NCBI GenBank assembly: GCA_949128115.1
Contig: OX421964.1
Span: 3,038,001-3,102,000, forward strand
Reading direction: 5' to 3'
Origin: Anaspis maculata
Lineage: Eukaryota; Arthropoda; Insecta; Coleoptera; Scraptiidae
Length of the DNA stretch: 64,000 nucleotides
The notes below the pieces were generated by a model. It worked only from the letters and a program-made list of their open reading frames with translations. It was not told where the DNA came from and searched no databases. The translations under genes and the position numbers were made by a program. This document shows, piece by piece, positions 21,301 to 31,175 of this stretch. Numbering within the stretch: position 1 is the first letter of the stretch; the number at the start of each line of letters is the position of its first letter.

Positions 21301-21310
21301 ACTGTCCTAG
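18301..21310. repeat. GGAATGTTCC-type intronic satellite, period near 105 bp
   Basis: About 3 kb of tandem sequence is built from words such as GGAATGTTCC, GAACGTTCCAGA, ATTCCCGAACATTC and CATACCGGAACATTCTGGAA. The landmark ATACCGGAACATTCTG or close variants recurs about every 95-115 bp (near 18813, 18968, 19081, 19192, 19289, 19400, 19500, 19594, 19707, 19808 and 19907). Inside each unit a 10-12 bp palindromic submotif is repeated. Alternating GAA and TTC blocks at 5-bp steps give perfect nTTCnnGAAnnTTCn runs, for example at 19062-19079 and 20531-20543. Open frames on both strands are repeat translations and are not genes. Confidence 0.88.
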
Positions 21311-21480
21311 AAATGTCTAGAAGGCGAGAAACTTCCAGCCCTTATATCTTCAAAAGCACGCCATTGAGGTAAAAACGGAAACCTTCTTCATCGATGGGGG
21401 ATAAAGGGCTACACACCATATAATTCCCTTGATCGTAGCGGGACTCGTTTCTAAGTTTTAGCGGCACAAATATTTGGCAC
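21023..21480 (-). repeat. Duplicated relic of about 165 bp with shared minus-strand reading pattern
   Basis: Two direct copies (about 21030-21192 and 21306-21475) are separated by a stretch of the satellite. Both contain CTTCTTCAT.GATGGGGGATA and GACTCGTTTCT.AGTTTT. On the minus strand both read KLRNESRYDQ followed after a gap by SPLSPI(H/D)EEG and (I/F)YL(K/N)GVL, despite nucleotide differences, so they derive from a coding or formerly coding repeat. I do not recognise the protein. A stop shortly after the shared stretch in copy two suggests it is dead. Confidence 0.55.
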
Positions 21481-21679
21481 TTTCTTTTCTTACATATATT
21501 GATTAGAACTAAATTAAGTTCAAGTACTCAACTAAAGTTACTTATACTGATGAGTAACAAACAAAAAAAATCACTTTGGACGAAAATTTGTGGTGAACAT
21601 TATCTCAAGTGTCTAACACTCTGCTGTTGAAGTGAGTGTGAGCCTTTTCTGTAACAATCTGACGCTGTACTATTTGCAG

Positions 21680-22018
21680 GAGTACATCTTGAACGACGTG
21701 CGAGACAGACAACACCTGATTTTGCTGCACAAGAGGGCCAAGAAATCCGGCTTCGACCTACACCAGTACAACACCATCAAGGACCAAATTGTCAAGCTCG
21801 AGCGAGACCTGAAACGCCTCAAGGATCCACTGAAACTCCGCGTGCCACCTCGAACTACCACTCCAGCGGCTGGCCTTCAACAAGAACAACCCGTCGCAAC
21901 TGACGAGGCTGCTGCTGCTACTGCTGATTCCACCACGACCACCGCATGCCGTGAAGGTGCCGCAGATGCCGCCAAAGAAAAAACTGATATCACTGCTAAA
22001 GTCAAAACGAAGGAATGA
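21680..22018 (+). CDS. MCU: MCU terminal coding exon: matrix coiled coil and C-terminal tail
   Basis: This exon encodes the last 112 residues of the uniporter and a TGA stop (22016-22018). It opens with EYILNDVRDRQHLILLHKRA, the conserved juxtamembrane helix after the second transmembrane segment, then a matrix-side coiled coil (FDLHQYNTIKDQIVKLERDL then KRLKDPLKLRVPP). That coiled coil supports tetramer assembly in MCU proteins. The acceptor is TACTATTTGCAG ending at 21679, and the frame joins in phase 0 to the exon at 12491-12694. After the RVPP landmark there are about 57 further residues that are Ala/Thr/Glu/Lys-rich and low-complexity (PAAGLQQEQPVATDEAAAAT and on), longer than the tail of the human protein. 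No domain is seen in that tail. Confidence 0.93.
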   Translation, partial: EYILNDVRDRQHLILLHKRAKKSGFDLHQYNTIKDQIVKLERDLKRLKDPLKLRVPPRTTTPAAGLQQEQPVATDEAAAATADSTTTTACREGAADAAKEKTDITAKVKTKE

Positions 22019-22127
22019 TTCGTGGAGTGCTAGCTTAATAACATTATTTTTATATAAATCTAATTGAAAAAAAAATCACCACATACACACATGCAACACT
22101 AACGATTATTTATTTAATAATAATAAA
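22019..22127 (+). other. MCU: MCU 3' UTR, proximal part to AATAAA signal
   Basis: The first canonical polyadenylation hexamer seen after the stop is AATAAA at 22122-22127, in an AT-rich setting. Cleavage would be expected 10-30 bases later. A longer alternative 3' UTR cannot be ruled out. Confidence 0.55.
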
Positions 22128-22971
22128 CGACACGACACACGCCGCCACAGTATGGGAAGGCCATAAGGAATGTTAAGCTCAACTTTTTTTGTCTTAGTTT
22201 AAATTATAAGTTATTGTATGCTTAAATTATGCAACTGTGTATATTTGTATTAGTTATATACTTACTCGAACATACCTCACCTTGCTATTCTTTGCTTCAA
22301 ACGTACCAATACATGACAAGTATGCACAGTTGGCTCTTTTTAGAGGGATTTCCATAGTTTCGTGCTTCGTAAGCTAATTTGTATTATACTAAACTATAAT
22401 ATAACGAAATTTAAGCACTAATCCGTCCTTGAAGCTTTCATTATAGCGACTTAGTGTAGTAGTACCTACTTCTTATTGAACACCAGTCTTATACACGGGG
22501 TGTTTCCGTTCTCGCTTTCAACCAACAACATTTCTAATATGCAAAGAAAAACTAACAAAAAGTCTCGCTTGGTTAATTCCGTAGTGAAGCTTTGAGCAGG
22601 GTAATCCTGCTTTTATGGAAATTTTGGTGCTATAATTCTTGTTCTTAAACCGCAGCACCTTTGACGCTCTTTCTATGGGAAGCACTGTACGTAAAAATGC
22701 ACATTTTGCTGTGATTCAATGCTGTTTGAATGTAAAACTAAAGAGATATGAAAACAATCATTTTGCATGTTTCTAAGCTTTAAAAAAAAACACATTTGTA
22801 TATAAACCGACGAGATGATATTTAGGCCGAGCCGGTGAGATTATAGAGCTTCAAGAAGAGAACAAAATAGTGAGCTAGGATTGTTAAGAAAAAGTTTTTC
22901 GCACACATCTTCGAGTGCCAACGTAACGTGAGGTTCCAAGACTCCAATATTTGACACTTTTTTTCACTATT
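22128..22971. other. MCU 3' flank or extended 3' UTR
   Basis: AT-rich sequence with no gene or repeat recognised. Confidence 0.45.
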
Positions 22972-23035
22972 ACTACTACTACTACTATTATATTTACCTA
23001 CTATTTATACTACTACTACTACTACTACTACTATT
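22972..23035. repeat. ACT trinucleotide microsatellite
   Basis: Runs of ACT (five or six units, then about eight units) are separated by an imperfect TATTATATTTACCT segment. Confidence 0.85.
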
Positions 23036-23833
23036 GTACGACTTCCATTTAAGACTTTGCTAAGGTTGGTAGTGGTGTAAAATATACCGTTTTGTTTTTT
23101 AAATCACTGAAACTTGGATTTTTCACGAAATGTCCGAGTTTTTATCGACTTGGTAATTTTCAAGAGCCGTGTTTACTTAAATCCCCATTTAACAATTTTT
23201 GAACGAGTTGAAATTGTTGGTATGTTTAAGAAAATGTTGACAAAGTTCTATACTATAATTATTATTATTATATTATATGAAAACAAAACTAGTGTGATTC
23301 ACTTTTGACTTTTTTAAGTTTTCATCATCTAATATTAATATTTAGTGTGAGACGTTTGTATATATTTAAATCTTTTAATTGTAATGAATGATATTACAAA
23401 TATACAATTGTTGCCACTTTGTTGTTTATTTTAGTGTAGTTTAAGTAGTGTGTATTTATCAACTTTTGAATAATTTGAAGCCTTATTATGAGGAGCATTC
23501 ATCAACTAAAGCATCCCTGTTGCATAATGTACAGTAGAATCATATAGAAATATTCTATGTACCTTCTATTTGCTCCTATCTGAATCTATCAAGTTTCTGA
23601 CTGTTATATAGGAACATATAAAGAGATCTATATGACCCCCTATATGGTTTTACCCAGGCGACCAGGCGTGACTTCAACCAAGTTTTCCATATTGACATGA
23701 CCGTTGCGATGACATTTCATATACATCCATATAAATGTATATGGAAAATACTATATCTTCCGCTTTGGTTAGTAGCGCCACTGCCAGAAACGAATGGTAC
23801 TACTTTTCATTTGTCATTGTCGTTGTCACGGCT
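23036..23833. other. Spacer between MCU flank and the satellite array
   Basis: No gene was recognised. At 23663-23679 the sequence CAGGCGTGACTTCAACC resembles the satellite's 22-bp subrepeat although it lies about 170 bp outside the array. An ATG-led 67-codon frame (23735-23938) runs across the array edge but has no support as a gene. Confidence 0.45.
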
Positions 23834-23869
23834 GTTAAAACGATCGGTTACCACTTTTGGAGTTGGCAG

Positions 23870-26075
23870 CTACTTGTTCCAAACGCAATATTTGACGAAC
23901 GGACACGAATATCAAAAAAAAGACACAATTGTTATTAAAAAGTTCAGGTTTTAACCCACGTGACTTCAGGCTTCAACCCACGTGACTCCAGGCTCCAACC
24001 CACGTGACTTTTTGAAAGATCGGTCACCACTTTTAGAATTGGCAGCTTCTTGTTCCAAACGCAACATCTGACAAACGAACACGAATATCGGAGAAAAAAG
24101 ACACAATTGTTATCCAAAAAGTTCAGGTTTTAACCCACGTGACTTCAGGCTTCAACCCACGTGACTCCAGGCTTCAACCCACGTGACTTTTGAAACGATC
24201 GGTCACCACTTTTGGAGTTGGCAGCTACTTGTTCCAAACGCAACATCTGACAAACGAACACGAATATCGAAAAAAAAAAAAAGACACAATTGTTATTAAA
24301 AAAGTTCAGGTTTTAACCGACGTGACTTCAGCCTCCAACCCACGTGACTCCAGGCTTCAACCCACGTGACTTTTGAAACGATCGGTCACCACTTTTGGAG
24401 TTGGCAGCTACTTGTTCCAAACGCAACATCTGACAAACGAACACGAATATCGAAAAAAAAAGGCACAATTGTTATCCAAAGAGTTCAGGTTTTAACCCAC
24501 CAGACTTCAGGCTCCAACCCACGTGACTTCAGACTTCAACCCACGTGACTTTGAAAACAATCGTTCACCACTTTTGGAGTTGGCAGCTACTTGTTCCGAA
24601 CGCAAAATCTGACAAACGAACACAAATATCGAAAACAAAAAGACACAATTGTTATCCAAAAAGTTCAGGTTTTAACCCACGTGACTTCGGGCTTCAACCC
24701 ACGTGACTTCAGGCTTCAACCCACGTGACTTTTAAAACGATCGGTCACCACTTTTGGAGTTGACAGCTACTTGTTCCAAACGCAACATCTGACAAACGAA
24801 CACAAATATCGAAAACAAAAAGACACAATTGTTATCCAAAAAGTTCTGGTTTTAACCCACGTGACTTCGGGCTTCAACCCACGTTACTTCAGGCTTCAAC
24901 CCACGTGACTTCAGGCTTCAACCCACGTGACTTTTAAAACGATCGGTCACCACTTTTGGAGTTGGCAGCTACTTGTTCCGAACGCAATATTTGACGAACG
25001 GACACGAATATCAAAAAAAAGACACAATTGTTATTAAAAAGTTCAGGTTTTAACCCACGTGACTTCAGGCTTCAACCCACGTGACTCCAGGCTCCAACCC
25101 ACGTGACTTTTTGAAAGATCGGTCACCACTTTTAGAATTGGCAGCTTCTTGTTCCAAACGCAACATCTGACAAACGAACACGAATATCGGAGAAAAAAGA
25201 CTCAATTGTTATCCAAAAAGTTCAGGTTTTAACCCACGTGACTTCAGGCTTCAACCCACGTGACTCCAGGCTTCAACCCACGTGACTTTTGAAACGATCG
25301 GTCACCACTTTTGGAGTTGGCAGCTACTTGTTCCAAACGCAACATCTGACAAACGAACACGAATATCGAAAAAAAAAAAAGACACAATTGTTATTAAAAA
25401 AGTTCAGGTTTTAACCGACGTGACTTCAGTCTCCAACCCACGTGACTCCAGGCTTCAACCCACGTGACTTTTGAAACGATCGGTCACCACTTTTGGAGTT
25501 GGCAGCTACTTGTTCCAAACGCAACATCTGACAAACGAACACGAATATCGAAAAAAAAAAAGGCACAATTGTTATCCAAAGAGTTCAGGTTTTAACCCAC
25601 GTGACTTCAGGCTCCAACCCACGTGACTTCAGACTTCAACCCACGTGACTTTGAAAACAATCGTTCACCACTTTTGGAGTTGGCAGCTACTTGTTCCGAA
25701 CGCAAAATCTGACAAACGAACACAAATATCGAAAACAAAAAGACACAATTGTTATCCAAAAAGTTCAGGTTTTAACCCACGTGACTTCGGGCTTCAACCC
25801 ACGTGACTTCAGGCTTCAACCCACGTGACTTTTAAAACGATCGGTCACCACTTTTGGAGTTGACAGCTACTTGTTCCAAACGCAACATCTGACAAACGAA
25901 CACAAATATCGAAAACAAAAAGACACAATTGTTATCCAAAAAGTTCTGGTTTTAACCCACGTGACTTCGGGCTTCAACCCACGTTACTTCAGGCTTCAAC
26001 CCACGTGACTTCAGGCTTCAACCCACGTGACTTTTAAAACGATCGGTCACCACTTTTGGAGTTGGCAGCTACTTG
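23870..26075 (+). repeat. Tandem duplication of about 1.1 kb at the array's MCU-side edge
   Basis: A block of about six monomers at 23870-24975 recurs at 24975-26075 with an offset of 1,099 bp. Both carry the same series of variants: the AATATTTGACGAACGGACAC monomer, the TTAGAATTGG monomer, TTAACCGACGTGACTTCAG, GAAAACAATCGTTC and CCCACGTTACTTC. The second copy then continues differently (CAAAATCTG in place of CAATATTTGACG). Confidence 0.75.
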
Positions 26076-29000
26076 TTCCGAACGCAAAATCTGACAAACG
26101 AACACAAATATCGAAAACAAAAAAACACAATTGTTATCCAAAAAGTTCTGGTTTTAACCCACGTGACTTCGGGCTTCAACCCACGTGACTTCAGGCTTCA
26201 ACCCACGTGACTTCAGGCTTCAACCCACGTGACTTTTAAAACGATCGGTCACCACTTTTGGAGTTGGCAGCTACTTGTTCCGAACGCAAAATCTGACAAA
26301 CGAACACAAATATCGAAAACAAAAAGACACAATTGTTATCCAAAAAGTTCAGGTTTTAACCCACGTGACTTCGGGCTTCAACCCACGTGACTTCAGGCTT
26401 CAACCCACGTGACTTTTAAAACGATCGGTCACCACTTTTGGAGTTGACAGCTACTTGTTCCAAACGCAACATCTGACAACCGAACACGAATATCGAAAAA
26501 AAAGACACAATTGTTATCCAAAGAGTTCAGGTTTCAACCCACGTGACTTCAGGCTTCAACCCACGTGACTACAGGCTTCAACCCACGTGACTTTTCGAAA
26601 GATCGGTCATCACTTTTGGAATTGGCAGCTTCTTGTTCCAAACGCAACATCTGACAAACGAACACGAATATCGGAGAAAAAAGACACAATTGTTATCCAA
26701 AAAGTTCAGGTTTTAACCCACGCGACTTCAGGCTCCAACCCACGTGACTCCAGGCTTCAACCCACGTGACTTTGAAAACGATCGTTCACCACTTTTGGAG
26801 TTGGCAGCTACTTGTTCCAAACGCAAAATCTGACAAACGAACACAAATATCGAAAAAAAAAAGACACAATTGTTATCCAAAAAGTTCAGGTTTTAACCCA
26901 CGTGACCTCGGGCTTCAACCCACGTGACTTCAGGCTTCAACCCACGTGACTTTTAAAACGTTCGGTCACCACTTTTGGAGTTGACAGCTACTTGTTCCAA
27001 ACGCAACATCTGAGAAACGAACACGAATATCGAAAAAAAAAGACACAATTGTTATCCAAAAAGTTCAGGTTTCAACCCACGTGACTTCAGGCTTCAACCC
27101 ACGTGACTTTTTGAAAGATCGGTCACCACTTTTGGAATTGGCGGCTTCTTGTTCCAAACGCAACATCTGACAAACGAACACGAATATCGAAGAAAAAAGA
27201 CACAATTGTTATCCAAAGAGTTCAGGTTTCAACCCACGTGACTTTAGGCTTCAACCCACGTGACTCCAGGCTTCAACCCACGTGACTTTCAAAACGATCG
27301 GTTACCACTATTTGGAGTTGGCAGCTACTTGTTCCAAACGCAACATCTGACAACCGAACACGAATATCGAAAAAAAAAGACACAATTGTTATCCAAAGAG
27401 TTCAGGTTTCAACCCACGTGACTTCAGGCTTCAACCCACGTGACTCCAGGCTTCAACCCACGTGACTTTTAAAACGATCGGTTACCACTTTTGGAGTTGG
27501 CAGCTACTTGTTCCAAACGCAATATTTGACGAACGGACACGAATATAAAAAAAAAAGACACAATTGTTATTAAAAAGTTCAGGTTTTAACCCACGTGACT
27601 TCAGGCTTCAACCCACGTGACTCCAGGCTCCAACCCACGTGACTTTTTGAAAGATCGGTCACCACTTTTGGAATTGGCAGCTTCTTGTTCCAAACGCAAC
27701 ATCTGACAAACGAACACGAATATCGGAGAAAAAAGACACAATTGTTATCCAAAAAGTTCAGGTTTCAACCCACGTGACTTCAGGCTTCAACCCACGTGAC
27801 TCCAGGCTTCAACCCACGTGACTTTTAAAACGATCGGTCACCACTTTTGGAGTTGGCAGCTACTTGTTCCAAACGCAACATCTGACAAACGAACACAAAT
27901 ATCGAAAACAAAAAGACACAATTGTTATCCAAAAAGTTCAGGTTTTAACCCACGTGACTTCGGGCTTCAACCCACGTGACTTCAGGCTTCAACCCACGTG
28001 ACTTTTAAAACGATCGGTCACCACTTTTGGAGTTGACAGCTACTTGTTCCAAACGCAACATCTGACAAACGAACACAAATATCGAAAACAAAAAGACACA
28101 ATTGTTATCCAAAAAGTTCTGGTTTTAACCCACGTGACTTCGGGCTTCAACCCACGTTACTTCAGGCTTCAACCCACGTGACTTCAGGCTTCAACCCACG
28201 TGACTTTTAAAACGATCGGTCACCACTTTTGGAGTTGGCAGCTACTTGTTCCGAACGCAATATTTGACGAACGGACACGAATATCAAAAAAAAGACACAA
28301 TTGTTATTAAAAAGTTCAGGTTTTAACCCACGTGACTTCAGGCTTCAACCCACGTGACTCCAGGCTCCAACCCACGTGACTTTTTGAAAGATCGGTCACC
28401 ACTTTTAGAATTGGCAGCTTCTTGTTCCAAACGCAACATCTGACAAACGAACACGAATATCGGAGAAAAAAGACTCAATTGTTATCCAAAAAGTTCAGGT
28501 TTTAACCCACGTGACTTCAGGCTTCAACCCACGTGACTCCAGGCTTCAACCCACGTGACTTTTGAAACGATCGGTCACCACTTTTGGAGTTGGCAGCTAC
28601 TTGTTCCAAACGCAACATCTGACAAACGAACACGAATATCGAAAAAAAAAAAGACACAATTGTTATTAAAAAAGTTCAGGTTTTAACCGACGTGACTTCA
28701 GTCTCCAACCCACGTGACTCCAGGCTTCAACCCACGTGACTTTTGAAACGATCGGTCACCACTTTTGGAGTTGGCAGCTACTTGTTCCAAACGCAACATC
28801 TGACAAACGAACACGAATATCGAAAAAAAAAAAGGCACAATTGTTATCCAAAGAGTTCAGGTTTTAACCCACGTGACTTCAGGCTCCAACCCACGTGACT
28901 TCAGACTTCAACCCACGTGACTTTGAAAACAATCGTTCACCACTTTTGGAGTTGGCAGCTACTTGTTCCGAACGCAAAATCTGACAAACGAACACAAATA

Positions 29001-31175
29001 TCGAAAACAAAAAGACACAATTGTTATCCAAAAAGTTCAGGTTTTAACCCACGTGACTTCGGGCTTCAACCCACGTGACTTCAGGCTTCAACCCACGTGA
29101 CTTTTAAAACGATCGGTCACCACTTTTGGAGTTGACAGCTACTTGTTCCAAACGCAACATCTGACAAACGAACACAAATATCGAAAACAAAAAGACACAA
29201 TTGTTATCCAAAAAGTTCTGGTTTTAACCCACGTGACTTCGGGCTTCAACCCACGTTACTTCAGGCTTCAACCCACGTGACTTCAGGCTTCAACCCACGT
29301 GACTTTTAAAACGATCGGTCACCACTTTTGGAGTTGGCAGCTACTTGTTCCGAACGCAAAATCTGACAAACGAACACAAATATCGAAAACAAAAAAACAC
29401 AATTGTTATCCAAAAAGTTCTGGTTTTAACCCACGTGACTTCGGGCTTCAACCCACGTGACTTCAGGCTTCAACCCACGTGACTTCAGGCTTCAACCCAC
29501 GTGACTTTTAAAACGATCGGTCACCACTTTTGGAGTTGGCAGCTACTTGTTCCGAACGCAAAATCTGACAAACGAACACAAATATCGAAAACAAAAAGAC
29601 ACAATTGTTATCCAAAAAGTTCAGGTTTTAACCCACGTGACTTCGGGCTTCAACCCACGTGACTTCAGGCTTCAACCCACGTGACTTTTAAAACGATCGG
29701 TCACCACTTTTGGAGTTGACAGCTACTTGTTCCAAACGCAACATCTGACAACCGAACACGAATATCGAAAAAAAAGACACAATTGTTATCCAAAGAGTTC
29801 AGGTTTCAACCCACGTGACTTCAGGCTTCAACCCACGTGACTACAGGCTTCAACCCACGTGACTTTTCGAAAGATCGGTCATCACTTTTGGAATTGGCAG
29901 CTTCTTGTTCCAAACGCAACATCTGACAAACGAACACGAATATCGGAGAAAAAAGACACAATTGTTATCCAAAAAGTTCAGGTTTTAACCCACGCGACTT
30001 CAGGCTCCAACCCACGTGACTCCAGGCTTCAACCCACGTGACTTTGAAAACGATCGTTCACCACTTTTGGAGTTGGCAGCTACTTGTTCCAAACGCAAAA
30101 TCTGACAAACGAACACAAATATCGAAAAAAAAAAGACACAATTGTTATCCAAAAAGTTCAGGTTTTAACCCACGTGACCTCGGGCTTCAACCCACGTGAC
30201 TTCAGGCTTCAACCCACGTGACTTTTAAAACGTTCGGTCACCACTTTTGGAGTTGACAGCTACTTGTTCCAAACGCAACATCTGAGAAACGAACACGAAT
30301 ATCGAAAAAAAAAGACACAATTGTTATCCAAAAAGTTCAGGTTTCAACCCACGTGACTTCAGGCTTCAACCCACGTGACTTTTTGAAAGATCGGTCACCA
30401 CTTTTGGAATTGGCGGCTTCTTGTTCCAAACGCAACATCTGACAAACGAACACGAATATCGAAGAAAAAAGACACAATTGTTATCCAAAGAGTTCAGGTT
30501 TCAACCCACGTGACTTTAGGCTTCAACCCACGTGACTCCAGGCTTCAACCCACGTGACTTTCAAAACGATCGGTTACCACTATTTGGAGTTGGCAGCTAC
30601 TTGTTCCAAACGCAACATCTGACAACCGAACACGAATATCGAAAAAAAAAGACACAATTGTTATCCAAAGAGTTCAGGTTTCAACCCACGTGACTTCAGG
30701 CTTCAACCCACGTGACTCCAGGCTTCAACCCACGTGACTTTTAAAACGATCGGTTACCACTTTTGGAGTTGGCAGCTACTTGTTCCAAACGCAATATTTG
30801 ACGAACGGACACGAATATAAAAAAAAAAGACACAATTGTTATTAAAAAGTTCAGGTTTTAACCCACGTGACTTCAGGCTTCAACCCACGTGACTCCAGGC
30901 TCCAACCCACGTGACTTTTTGAAAGATCGGTCACCACTTTTGGAATTGGCAGCTTCTTGTTCCAAACGCAACATCTGACAAACGAACACGAATATCGGAG
31001 AAAAAAGACACAATTGTTATCCAAAAAGTTCAGGTTTCAACCCACGTGACTTCAGGCTTCAACCCACGTGACTCCAGGCTTCAACCCACGTGACTTTTAA
31101 AACGATCGGTCACCACTTTTGGAGTTGGCAGCTACTTGTTCCAAACGCAACATCTGACAAACGAACACAAATATC
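24610..31175 (+). repeat. 3,272-bp tandem duplication inside the satellite
   Basis: The block of about 24.61-27.88 kb is repeated at 27.88-31.17 kb with a constant offset of 3,272 bp (25111 to 28383 and 26587 to 29859, for example), keeping rare variants such as CCCACGCGACTTC, GAACTACAGG-type changes and TTAAAACGTTCGG. The second copy ends near 31,175, where an A-tract of about 20 bases appears. Confidence 0.8.

Larger units (their letters stand above)
12695..21679 (+). other. MCU: MCU intron of about 9.0 kb
   Basis: The interval runs from the GTGATT donor to the acceptor TATTTGCAG. Conserved residues on each side join as FVLTRE-EYILND, in line with the TRQEY-type junction of other MCU proteins, so this is one intron in phase 0. 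It is largely repetitive: a CACTAGTG-type repeat, two MITEs, a GGAATGTTCC satellite and a duplicated relic with minus-strand coding pattern. No exon-like sequence was recognised inside. Confidence 0.85.

Noticed and set aside
18196..21372. Open frames of 60-167 codons on both strands in the intronic satellite
   Set aside because: The peptides are cyclic (repeated SRMFRYV, NIPEHS, FQNVPVCS-like words) and simply translate the tandem repeat.
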